A stretch of 24,463 nucleotides of DNA from CAZTVF01 sp964616985 (GTDB lineage Bacteria; Planctomycetota; Phycisphaerae; SM23-33). The stretch is taken from contig CAZTVF010000083.1 in the NCBI GenBank assembly GCA_964616985.1, positions 1-24,463 on the forward strand, given 5' to 3'. The position numbers were made by a program, and so were the translations under genes. Each line of letters starts with the position of its first letter. Positions within the stretch are counted from its first letter, which is position 1. The notes beneath the pieces are model-generated. The model was not told the DNA's origin. It saw only the letters and a list, made by a program, of their open reading frames with translations, and ran no database searches. This document shows, piece after piece, positions 13,671-20,816 of the stretch.

Positions 13671-16270
13671 CTGGGTTTGAGCCCCATGATGCGGTAGAAG
13701 CGTTGCATGTCGAGTCCTTCGCGGACGACGGCGGCCAGGCGGTCCAGGGCGGGCTCGATGTCGTATCGGCCTTGGACAGCGCCCACGGCCGGCAGGCCTT
13801 TGCGGAGGCGGAGCTGGTCGATGAACCAGCGGCGGAACTCGTCGGCGTCGAACACGCCGTGCAGGTACGTGCCCCACACGCGCCCCGCCGGCGCGGCGAC
13901 GCCCACGGCCTCACCGTCGGAGCGGACAAACAGCGGCGTCAGTTCGCCCGTGGGCGTCTGGCCGTGGTGGATCTCGTAGCCGTGCACGCCCAGTCCCGAG
14001 GGCGTGTGGCGGGCGGTGGCGCGGGTGAGCGTCTTCTCGGCCGCCATCGTCGTGTCGACGGCCAGGAGGCCCAGGCCCATGTCCCTGCCGTCGGGGCTTT
14101 CGATGCACTGGGGGTCGCGGATCTCGCGGCCGAGCATCTGGAACCCGCCGCAGATGCCGACGATGTCGGCGGCGCCCGCGGCGGCGAGGCGTGCGATCTT
14201 CTCGGCCAGGCCCGACCGCTTGAGGTAGGCGAGGTCGGCCAGCGTGTTCTTGCTGCCGGGCAGGACGACGGCGTCGGGGCGGCCCAGTTCGTCGCCGCGG
14301 CGGACGATCCGCACGCGGACGTCCTGCTCGACGGAGAAGGCGTCGAAGTCGGTGAAGTTCGAGATGTGCGGCAGGTCGATGACGGCGATCTCGACGGCGG
14401 CGGCCGCGGCGGCGGCGTCCAGCGAGCCGCTCTTGAACTCGACGGAGTCTTCCTGCGGCAGGTTGAGTCGGGCGAGGTAGGGCACCACGCCCAGGACGGG
14501 CTTGCCCGTGTGGGCGAGCGTGTAGTCGAACGCGGGGGAAAGCAGGCTCGCGTCGCCGCGGAAGCGGTTGACGACCCACCCGGCCACCAGGGCTCGCTCC
14601 CAGGCCTCCAGCACTTCCATCGTGCCGACGAACGAGGCGAACACGCCGCCGCGGTCGATGTCGCCCACGATCAGGACCGGGGCCTGGGCGTACTGGGCCA
14701 TTCGCATGTTGACGATGTCGTGGCTCTTGAGGTTCACTTCGCCGGGGCTGCCGGCGCCCTCGAGGACGATGGCTTCGTACTCGGCCGCCAGCGAATCGTA
14801 ACACTGCTTGGCCGCCTCGAACGCGACGGACTTGTAGGCGACGTATTCAGCGACGCGCATATTTCCGACCGGCTTGCCGCGGACGATGACCTGGCTGCCG
14901 GTGTCGGAGTTGGGCTTCAGCAGCACGGGGTTCATGCGCACGTCGGGATCGAGGCGGCAGGCCTGGGCCTGCACCACCTGCGCCCGCCCCATCTCGCCGC
15001 CGTCGGCCGTGACGTACGAGTTCAGCGACATGTTCTGCGACTTGAACGGCGCCACGCGGACGCCGTCCTGCAGCAGGATGCGGCACAGGGCGGCCGTCAG
15101 GATGCTCTTGCCCGCGTTGGAACTGGTGCCCTGGAACATGACTGCCGGCGTGCGGGGCCTGGCGGGGCGGGCGGCGCGGGGCGAACCCAGCGCGGCGGCG
15201 AGCGAATCGACCAGCCGCTGGTTCTCCGGAGCGGTGCGGACGGCGATGCGGAAGTAGTGCCCGTCGAGGTGCTGCGAGGCGTCGAAGGTGCGGATGGCGA
15301 TGCCGTCGGCGAGCAGCCTGGCCGCGATGGCATACGCGTCGGTGTCGGCCCGGTTGATGCGGACGAGGAGGAAGTTGGCCGCCCCCTCGTACACGTGCAG
15401 GCCGTCGATTGCCGCCAGCGACGCGTGCAGCTCGCGGCGGCGCTCGGCCACGAACTGGCGGGTGCGGGTGGCGTAGTCGGCGTCGGCCAGTGCCGACTCG
15501 CCGGCCAGCTGCGCCAGCGTGTTGACCGACCAGTTGGGCATCTGGCGGCGGATGCTGGAGGCGAGGGGCTCGCGGGCGGCGGCAAAACCCAGCCGCAGGC
15601 CGGGGATCGCGTAGAACTTCGTCAGCGAGCACAGCACGATGACGTTGGCCGGCAGGTCGGCGGCGAGCGTGCGGTAACCCTCGACGAAATCGGCGAAGGC
15701 CTCGTCGATGATGAAGAGCTTGTCGCCGTGCTCGCCGATGAACCGCCGCAAGGCGAGGGGGTCGATCATCAGGCCGGTGGGGTTGTTCGGCTGGCCCAGG
15801 AAGATGACGTCGCCCGGAACGATGGCGGCCGCGAGGGCCGGCAGATTCACCGCCAGGCCGTCGGCCCCGGCCAGGGGCAGCGTCTGCACGTCCAGCCCCG
15901 CCACGCGTGCGGCCGAGGCGTAGTCTATATAAGAAGGAACCGGCACGACGACGCGCCGCGACCGGCCGGGGGCGCCGGGGGTATCCGCCGCCAGTGCCCG
16001 CGTCAGTGCGAACAGGATCTCGGTCGACCCGTTGCCGACGATGATCTGCTCGGCCGGCACGGCGTAGCGTTTGGCGATGGCGGCGACCAGGCCGGGGGCG
16101 AGGGGGTCGGGGTAGTGCACGAGCTGGTCGATGCCGCGGCTGATGACCGCCCGCAGCCCCGGCGGGGGGCCCAGCGGGTTGATGTTGGCGCTGAAGTCGA
16201 GGATGTCCTCGGCCTGCCTGCCGGCCGCCGCGGCCAGTGCACGAAGGTTTCCGCCATGTCCGGTCGCCAT
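13667..16270 (-). CDS. Fused threonine-phosphate decarboxylase / cobyric acid synthase (CobD-CbiP)
   Basis: The 867-residue chain joins two enzymes. Residues 1 to about 370 are CobD, a PLP enzyme of the aminotransferase fold that makes aminopropanol phosphate: ATGHGGN and DFSANINPLGPP at the start, GNGSTE, QPNNPTG, IIDEAFADF, and SLTKFYAIPGLRLGF with the PLP lysine at 218. From about 376 the chain is CbiP, which amidates side chains b, d, e and g: VMFQGTSSNAGKS, FKSQNMSLNSYVT, VLEGAGSPGEVNL, a glutaminase domain with ICGGFQMLG (Cys707), and YEIHHG. The ATG at 16270 has GAGG 6 nt upstream. It is the first gene after the riboswitch terminator. CobD supplies the side-chain donor used just after CbiP, so the fusion makes pathway sense. 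Confidence 0.95.
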   Translation of the reverse strand: MATGHGGNLRALAAAAGRQAEDILDFSANINPLGPPPGLRAVISRGIDQLVHYPDPLAPGLVAAIAKRYAVPAEQIIVGNGSTEILFALTRALAADTPGAPGRSRRVVVPVPSYIDYASAARVAGLDVQTLPLAGADGLAVNLPALAAAIVPGDVIFLGQPNNPTGLMIDPLALRRFIGEHGDKLFIIDEAFADFVEGYRTLAADLPANVIVLCSLTKFYAIPGLRLGFAAAREPLASSIRRQMPNWSVNTLAQLAGESALADADYATRTRQFVAERRRELHASLAAIDGLHVYEGAANFLLVRINRADTDAYAIAARLLADGIAIRTFDASQHLDGHYFRIAVRTAPENQRLVDSLAAALGSPRAARPARPRTPAVMFQGTSSNAGKSILTAALCRILLQDGVRVAPFKSQNMSLNSYVTADGGEMGRAQVVQAQACRLDPDVRMNPVLLKPNSDTGSQVIVRGKPVGNMRVAEYVAYKSVAFEAAKQCYDSLAAEYEAIVLEGAGSPGEVNLKSHDIVNMRMAQYAQAPVLIVGDIDRGGVFASFVGTMEVLEAWERALVAGWVVNRFRGDASLLSPAFDYTLAHTGKPVLGVVPYLARLNLPQEDSVEFKSGSLDAAAAAAAVEIAVIDLPHISNFTDFDAFSVEQDVRVRIVRRGDELGRPDAVVLPGSKNTLADLAYLKRSGLAEKIARLAAAGAADIVGICGGFQMLGREIRDPQCIESPDGRDMGLGLLAVDTTMAAEKTLTRATARHTPSGLGVHGYEIHHGQTPTGELTPLFVRSDGEAVGVAAPAGRVWGTYLHGVFDADEFRRWFIDQLRLRKGLPAVGAVQGRYDIEPALDRLAAVVREGLDMQRFYRIMGLKPR

Positions 16271-16282
16271 GATGACCTCAAC

Positions 16283-16310
16283 AAAAAAGGCCCGCCTTCG
16301 AAAGCGGGCC
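16283..16310 (-). terminator. Intrinsic terminator between the cobalamin riboswitch and the operon
   Basis: On the minus strand GGCCCGC and GCGGGCC form a 7-bp stem (extended by T-G and T-A pairs around TTCGAA), followed directly by six T. It ends about 12 nt before the CobD-CbiP start codon and just after the aptamer, the layout of a riboswitch that stops transcription when B12 is bound. Confidence 0.88.
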
Positions 16311-16334
16311 AAGCGCGCATGGCGATTCTTGGAC

Positions 16335-16497
16335 CTTCCCTCGAAGGCACCCCGAAGGGTGTTCGGTATCCTGACTCCCGGATCGTCCTGCAGCCGCGCC
16401 TTCCCACCCGCAAGGGCAGTGGCAGATGCGGCTTCGTACCCGGTCACAGTGGCGGGGCCGTGCTGGATTCTCACCAGCTTCCCGTTGGACGAACGTA
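16335..16497 (-). ncRNA. Cobalamin (B12) riboswitch aptamer
   Basis: The minus strand carries the conserved B12 aptamer elements in order: GGGAAGCTGGTGAGAATCC, then GCCCCGCCACTGTGA (16444-16458), a second GCCACTG near 16418, GTGGGAAGGCGCGGC (about 16394-16408), and the B12 box GAGTCAGGATACCG (16364-16377). A GC-rich hairpin (CACCC, TTCG-type loop, GGGTG) follows the box and may be the kissing-loop partner or part of the switch. Binding of adenosyl- or other cobalamin would favour the downstream terminator and shut off the operon. The exact 5' edge is uncertain. Confidence 0.93.
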
Positions 16498-16526
16498 AAG
16501 TAACACGCGCGGCGCGGGAGGGTCAA
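16498..16526 (-). promoter_or_regulatory. Probable promoter of the riboswitch and cobalamin operon
   Basis: On the minus strand TTGACC (16521-16526, five of six to the -35 consensus) is followed after 17 nt by TTACTT (16498-16503), a weak -10; TACTTT shifted by one is equally weak. Transcription would begin near 16490, right at the 5' edge of the aptamer, which supports the call. Confidence 0.45.
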
Positions 16527-16793
16527 GGGATTTCAAAGAAGGTCGTAGGTCGCAGGCGTCTGCGTGGCATGGTCACTTCAGTGACCCATGAAGTTACGAT
16601 GTCTCACGTAGTCTAGGCGGCGTCAGTTTCCTTCGTACCCTTCAGAGATGCTCGGACCCAGCATTAACCAACCGCTCCGCGGTTGCCCAACCCAGGGGGC
16701 CCGCCTTTCCCCGGGTAGGTCGCTTCGCGACCAACCCGAGGCTATCGTATTTCAGCCGCTCCGCGGCTGTTTCAGGCGTTCCGTGGCTGTGAC
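16504..16793. other. Intergenic region with several hairpins
   Basis: No gene is seen here. It holds the operon promoter region, an inverted repeat at 16571-16586 (GGTCAC, TTCA, GTGACC), and a row of three short GC-rich hairpins plus one degenerate copy from 16669 to 16789. None is followed by a T-run, so none is a convincing terminator for the DUF456 gene, whose stop codon lies at 16794. Confidence 0.65.
16669..16789. repeat. Row of short hairpins, xCGCTCCGCGx type
   Basis: Hairpins are at 16669-16685 (AACCGCTCCGCGGTT core), 16718-16732 (GGTCGCTTCGCGACC) and 16753-16769 (CAGCCGCTCCGCGGCTG). A degenerate copy at 16773-16789 makes a direct repeat with the third. The stems differ but the CGCT(C/T)CGCG centre is shared, which looks like a small-repeat family with compensating arm changes. 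Confidence 0.7.
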
Positions 16794-17309
16794 TTAGAAG
16801 AACGCCGCAACCGTGAGCACGACCCAGATAACTACGCCGATGGCGATCTTGCCGAGCTTGCCCACGAAGCCGCCCACGCCGGCGCCAATGCCAGCGCGGA
16901 GCGACTCACGCGGCGTTCTGCCGCCGCGAAGCTCGAACCAGAATGCCCCCGCGCACGCGCCGCCGCAGGCCCCCAGCAGCGAACCGATGATGGGAACCGG
17001 GATGATGACCGTGCCCGCGATGGCCCCGGCGATGCCGCCCAGCAGGGCCCCCCATGCCCCGCCTCGCTTGGCCCCGCCGCGCTTGGCCCCGATCATCGAC
17101 GCCAGCAACTCGACCAGCTCGCCCACCAAGGCCAGCACGATGGCCGCCACCAGTGTCCAGACGCTGAGCATGTCGTGATCGGCCATGATCGCGGCCACCA
17201 CCGCCGCCGAGGCCACCATCAGCCAGTTGCCCGGCAGCGAGAAGACGTTGAGCCCCAGCCAGACCAGGTTCATCAGCGACAATGCGATAGCCCACAAGAT
17301 CATCATCAT
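16794..17309 (-). CDS. DUF456 family membrane protein
   Basis: The 171-residue protein fits the DUF456 family: a hydrophobic N-terminus with LWLGLNVFSLPGNWLM-like residues (NVFSLPGNWLMV is visible), a segment LVGELVELLAS followed by a charged GAKRGGAKRGG loop, then glycine-rich membrane segments (WGALLGGIAGAIAGT, PIIGSLLGACGGACAGAFW), and a C-terminal GVGGFVGKLGKIAIGVV. The function of the family is not established. I start at the first of three consecutive ATG codons, at 17309; the ribosome binding site is weak. The gene begins 4 nt after the PpnP stop, so the two are probably co-transcribed. The stop is at 16794, at the edge of the hairpin-rich gap. Confidence 0.82.
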   Translation of the reverse strand: MMMILWAIALSLMNLVWLGLNVFSLPGNWLMVASAAVVAAIMADHDMLSVWTLVAAIVLALVGELVELLASMIGAKRGGAKRGGAWGALLGGIAGAIAGTVIIPVPIIGSLLGACGGACAGAFWFELRGGRTPRESLRAGIGAGVGGFVGKLGKIAIGVVIWVVLTVAAFF

Positions 17310-17313
17310 GAGA

Positions 17314-17634
17314 TCAGCCGAACGAGCAGACGTACTCGGCCAGGCCGTGCTCGACGGAAATCTCGAACGAGCTCTTGCCCGGCACATTGAAGAACGTGCC
17401 CGCCGCGTAGGCGGTCCAGTCATGCTGTCCAGCCTGCTTGATGCGGCAGGAGCCGGCGATGATGTCCATCCGCTCCGGGGCGTCGGTGTTGAACTGGTAC
17501 GTGCCGGGGAAGATGATGCCCAGGGTCTTCTTGCCCTGGGGCGTCATGACGGTGTGGCTGATGACGTCGCCGTCGAAGTACACGTTGGCCTTGCACACGA
17601 CGGTGACATTCTCAAACTGCACGGGCTGGGACAT
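17314..17634 (-). CDS. ppnP: Pyrimidine/purine nucleoside phosphorylase, PpnP (YaiE) type
   Basis: PpnP is a small cupin-fold enzyme that splits several nucleosides with phosphate. The 106-residue protein is slightly longer than the 94-residue E. coli enzyme. Family motifs are NVYFDGDVISHTVMTPQGKK, TLGIIFPGTYQFNTDAPE, MDIIAGSCRI, FFNVPGKSSFEI and a C-terminal EYVCSFG. The ATG at 17634 has AAGGAG 7 nt upstream. A TATAAC box lies about 30 nt before the start, so it probably heads a two-gene transcript with the DUF456 gene. Confidence 0.93.
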   Translation of the reverse strand: MSQPVQFENVTVVCKANVYFDGDVISHTVMTPQGKKTLGIIFPGTYQFNTDAPERMDIIAGSCRIKQAGQHDWTAYAAGTFFNVPGKSSFEISVEHGLAEYVCSFG

Positions 17635-17659
17635 AGCATCTCCTTAATCTTGACCCGAT

Positions 17660-17688
17660 GTTATACCCGCTCGCCCGCCTGGATTCAC
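17660..17688 (-). promoter_or_regulatory. Possible promoter of ppnP
   Basis: The minus strand carries TATAAC (17660-17665, five of six to the -10 consensus), with a poor GTGAAT (17683-17688) 17 nt upstream. The predicted start site would leave a short leader holding the AAGGAG site of ppnP. Confidence 0.4.
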
Positions 17689-17694
17689 GCAGTT

Positions 17695-20085
17695 CTACTT
17701 CCGCGTCAGCTCTTTGAGCGTGGCCTCCAGGCGTTCGATGAACTTGGCATCAGGGCTGGCGGCCGCCTTTTCCGCGGCCAGTGCGGCCTCGACGGCGGGA
17801 ATCGTCCTTGCATCGCGCAGGCGGGGCAGATAACTGGATGCCTGCATGCGGAGATCCTTGTTGGCCAGCGTTCGCAGCAGCGCATCGAACGCCGTGGCAT
17901 CCTTCCGTTCCGCCTTCTCAGCCACCAGCCGCAGCGCCAGCCCGCGGAGGTTGATGTTGAAGTCCTTGTTCTCCATCACCTCGATGACCGTCTGGATGGC
18001 CTGGGGATTGCCGATGGCCGCCAGCCCCTGCAAGGCCGCCGCCGCCGTCTTAGACGGCTTCTGCAGCGACTCGACCAGCGGCGCGACGGCGGAAGGGCCG
18101 ATGGCGGCGAAGGCCTGCACGCCGATGGCGTCGATGTTCGCGTTGGGGTCCGACATCAACGCCAGCAGCCTCGCCGTCACGTTGGCGTCGCCGTACTGCC
18201 CCAGGGCCACGACGGCGTTCTTGCGGACCAGCCAGTCCGCGTCGGCCGTCAGGGAGAGCACCTTCTCATATGCCGCCGCCGTCCTCACCTTGCCCAACGC
18301 TTGCGAGGCGAAGAAACGCGTCCTGGCGTCGTTGCCGTCGATGAGGGCCATCAAAGCGTTGGCGTCACCCGTGCGGCAGGCCTCGGGGGCCGGGACATCG
18401 AGATAGCCCGCCTCGCGCCGTGCATTGGCGACGGTGCGGATGTTCAGCTCGCCGCCGTCGAAAAGGATTACATCGCCCGACCGCCACATGTTCACCAGCG
18501 TGTTCCACTGCTTCTGCGGGGGGTTGTCGATCGTGACGCACTTGAACGCGCCCGGCCAGGTCTGCTTCACGATCGGCGGGCTGATCGCGCAGCCCATGTC
18601 CATCTGGTCGTATCCCGCCGACGACGTGTAGTAGCGGATGTACGAGTGCTCGGGCACCAGCAGCACGCCGGGGTTGCGGCGGCAGATCTCGTCCCACTGG
18701 TCGGCGCTCATCAGGGCGCCGGTGGTCTTGTCCGAAGAGCCCCGCTTGCGGTAGACGCTGTTGGTGTCGATGTAGAAGATCGTGCAGCCCCAGCGTTTCT
18801 TCGCGTAGGCGATCTTGCCGGAGATGACCTCGACGGGGTTCTCGTTGGCGTCGTGCGTGTGGGTGAAGAAGGGCTTGCCCTCGGGCGTCTTGTGCACGTC
18901 GATGTGGCTGGGCCGCAGGCACAGGCCCGTCCGCAGGCCCGCGTCGAGGAACTTCTTGAAATAATCGTCGGCCACCGCGTTCATCTCGGGGCACAGGATC
19001 TCCACCATGTGCGGGTCGCCCACGTACTTGATGCTGCCGGGCCCGCCCTCGATGTTCCACACGATCATGCCCTGTGCGTCGGCCGCCTTCATCGTGGCGA
19101 TCAGGCCGTCGGCCACCTTGAGCATCTTCTGGCGGAACTCGTCCGTCGCCGCCGCGGGCGGCACGGCCATGCTGGGCTCGTCCTTGCGCTGCGGCAGCCC
19201 GTCGCCGATGAAGCTGCGGATGATCGGGCGGCGGTCCGCCCACTTCAGCCGCAGCGGGTGGGCGGCCGCGTACGCCTTGCAGCAGTCATCGGCGGCGGCG
19301 ACGGGGCTGGCGGCTACGTCGGCGAATCGCAGCGAGACGGTGAAGCTGTCGGACGCCCCCGCCGCCAGCGGCCGGGTGTCGTAGACATCGTCATACAGCA
19401 GCTTGTCACCGCCCGCCTGCACGGTGAGGCTGCAGAGCGTTTCTTTGCCTTTGCCGCCGGAGTTCAGCGACAGCGTCAGCGGCCTGGCCGTTTCCGGCGA
19501 GCAGCCGATTAACCAGAACTGCCCGGTGCCCCCGGCCACCACCAGCGGCGCGGCGAGGTTGTTGGCGCTGCGGGCTACGGTGGGCTGGCCGAAATAGAGG
19601 GCCTCGGAGATCCGCGGCCAGTTCGGTTCTTCGGGCAGTTGCAGTTCCAGCAGCGACAGCGTCCACTGGTCGAGGATGTCGGCCGTCTTGTTCTCGATCG
19701 TCATCTTCATGTCCAGCGACGAGGCCCCGGGCTTGTACTCCACCGTCACGATGCCCCACGCGTAGGTGGCGGTGAGCCTTCGGGCGGCTTCGTCAAACGC
19801 TCTGACCGGCGGGGTCTTGAGGTCGCCGCTGAAGAGGATTTCCTTGGCCGCCGCCGCGCGGTCGGCCAGCGGCGTCTTGTCGTCGGCCTTGCGGAAATTG
19901 GCGACGTATACTCGCGGCAGGGGGTTTGCCAGCACGTTCGTGCCGCCCACCTTCAAGGCCGACAGGCCGTTGCCATCGAAGGCGGCCTCCAGCTTGGGGG
20001 CCGCCGTGTCCGCCCGAGCGGTCGAGGCGAAGACCAGGGCCGCGAGCGCAGCGCAGGCGGCGGGGAATAGAGGCATCCGTTTCAT
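17695..20085 (-). CDS. Secreted barrel-like protein with C-terminal HEAT-type repeats
   Basis: I do not recognise a named family for this 796-residue protein. It has a signal peptide ending STARA at about residue 25, then a beta-rich region resembling the N-terminal domain of some glycosidases. The middle part (about 320-540) reads like a TIM barrel: MIVWNIEGGPGSIKYVGDPH, GLRTGLCLRPSHIDVHK, GCTIFYIDTNSVYRK, GVLLVPEHSYIRYYTSS. The aspartate and glutamate at the ends of the last two strands could be catalytic, so a glycoside-hydrolase-like role is an inference. From about 560 to the end it has HEAT-type helical repeats (VRKNAVVALGQYGDANVTAR and others). The ATG at 20085 has AAAGGAG 7 nt upstream. 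The last 90 residues resemble the small protein encoded just upstream. Confidence 0.85.
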   Translation of the reverse strand: MKRMPLFPAACAALAALVFASTARADTAAPKLEAAFDGNGLSALKVGGTNVLANPLPRVYVANFRKADDKTPLADRAAAAKEILFSGDLKTPPVRAFDEAARRLTATYAWGIVTVEYKPGASSLDMKMTIENKTADILDQWTLSLLELQLPEEPNWPRISEALYFGQPTVARSANNLAAPLVVAGGTGQFWLIGCSPETARPLTLSLNSGGKGKETLCSLTVQAGGDKLLYDDVYDTRPLAAGASDSFTVSLRFADVAASPVAAADDCCKAYAAAHPLRLKWADRRPIIRSFIGDGLPQRKDEPSMAVPPAAATDEFRQKMLKVADGLIATMKAADAQGMIVWNIEGGPGSIKYVGDPHMVEILCPEMNAVADDYFKKFLDAGLRTGLCLRPSHIDVHKTPEGKPFFTHTHDANENPVEVISGKIAYAKKRWGCTIFYIDTNSVYRKRGSSDKTTGALMSADQWDEICRRNPGVLLVPEHSYIRYYTSSAGYDQMDMGCAISPPIVKQTWPGAFKCVTIDNPPQKQWNTLVNMWRSGDVILFDGGELNIRTVANARREAGYLDVPAPEACRTGDANALMALIDGNDARTRFFASQALGKVRTAAAYEKVLSLTADADWLVRKNAVVALGQYGDANVTARLLALMSDPNANIDAIGVQAFAAIGPSAVAPLVESLQKPSKTAAAALQGLAAIGNPQAIQTVIEVMENKDFNINLRGLALRLVAEKAERKDATAFDALLRTLANKDLRMQASSYLPRLRDARTIPAVEAALAAEKAAASPDAKFIERLEATLKELTRK

Positions 20086-20101
20086 GATCGCTCCTTTGAG
20101 A

Positions 20102-20612
20102 TCACTTGCCCTTGGGCGTGAGCTCCTTGATGAAGGCCGTCAACTGCTCAATGTATTTTGTGTTGGGCTTTTCGGCTGCCTGCTCCTTGGCCAGCGCCTC
20201 CTGCAGAAGCTTGAGCACCTTGGCGCCCTTGATGCGGCCGGTGAGGTGGCTGGCGGCGGAGGCCCGCAGGTCCTTGTCCTCCAGGGCCCGCACGAGCGCG
20301 TCAAACAGGCTCGCGTCGTTCTTGTCCCGCTCCGCCTTCTCGCCGATCAATCGAAGCGCCGTTCCCCGCACGGGGACAGCCAGCGATTTGTTGTCGGCCG
20401 TCTCGATCAACTGCTTCACGGCCGCGGGATCCTTGATGGCGCCCAGGCCCTCGACGGCCGTCGTGCCAATCTTGCCTGGCTTGGCCGTCGCCTCGGTGAG
20501 CGTCGGCCGCCAGTGGCGGGGGCATCTTCTGCCCCTGGGCCCGCGCCGGGGCCAGTGCAAAACCGAACACCACGACGAACGCCAACGCAACCGCCGGTGA
20601 AATCTGCCGCAA
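20102..20612 (-). pseudogene. Small secreted HEAT-repeat protein, apparently frameshifted
   Basis: AAAGGAG followed after 7 nt by TTG at 20612 opens a frame with a clean signal peptide (RQISPAVALAFVVVFGFAL, then APARA). The HEAT-type part (AVEGLGAIKDPAAVKQLIE, RGTALRLIGEKAERD, LFDALVRALEDKDLRASA, ending FIKELTPKGK) is in another frame. The frames meet at a run of five G (20518-20522, five C on the coding strand); removing one base joins them into about 170 residues. This is either a sequencing or assembly slip in a homopolymer or a real mutation. The HEAT-type part is clearly related to the C-terminus of the 796-residue protein that follows 16 nt later (RGLALRLVAEKAERK, FDALLRTLANKDLRMQA). 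Confidence 0.75.
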
Positions 20613-20652
20613 GGGGATGCTCCTTTGGTGCTCGTCACATCTCGTTTGGGGC

Positions 20653-20681
20653 GGGCCTTCCTGCCTCCGGCAGGCAGGCCC
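20653..20681. repeat. Long hairpin with a CCTGCCGGAGGCAGG core
   Basis: The arms pair over most of the 29 nt (GGGCC, CCTGCC, GGA, GGCAGG, GGCCC, with a two-base mismatch). The core equals the palindrome in the tandem repeats at 3402-3482. It would lie in the untranslated leader of the small HEAT gene. Confidence 0.7.
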
Positions 20682-20732
20682 GGACCGCGCCCACCGCAGC
20701 ACGAGTGCCAGAGCACTACTGCTATGTCTGAG

Positions 20733-20738
20733 AGTATA
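20733..20738 (-). promoter_or_regulatory. Possible -10 box of the HEAT-protein transcript
   Basis: TATACT on the minus strand, five of six to consensus. No good -35 is seen at 16-18 nt. The inverted repeat AGTGC, TCTG, GCACT lies just downstream at 20704-20717 and could be a repressor site. Confidence 0.35.
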
Positions 20739-20816
20739 ACGCCGCCGGCCTGCCTCCGCATGGGTCGTTGTGAAGGCTCGTCTGAAGGTGTTCAAATACT
20801 CATCAGCCCCGGCCCG

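Larger units (their letters stand above)
20613..20816. other. Intergenic region upstream of the HEAT-protein genes
   Basis: No gene is seen. It contains a -10-like TATACT, a short inverted repeat that could be an operator, and a hairpin of the CCTGCCGGAGGCAGG family, all between the regulator stop and the TTG start of the small HEAT gene. I see no T-run terminator for the regulator. Confidence 0.6.

Noticed and set aside
16278..16474. An N-terminal extension of CobD-CbiP running through the riboswitch
   Set aside because: The frame is open but the DNA is clearly aptamer and terminator. The family start and a ribosome binding site are at 16270.
13703..16498. A 931-residue open frame on the plus strand opposite CobD-CbiP
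   Set aside because: It is antisense to a gene with complete catalytic motifs and also runs across the riboswitch. Its composition is typical of a shadow frame in GC-rich DNA.
17310..17423. An N-terminal extension of the DUF456 protein
   Set aside because: The extension is arginine/serine-rich, overlaps ppnP out of frame and is not part of the family; the ATG run at 17301-17309 fits the homology.
17185..19512. A 775-residue open frame on the plus strand opposite ppnP and the barrel-like gene
   Set aside because: It spans several minus-strand genes and their gaps and has no domain or signal of its own.
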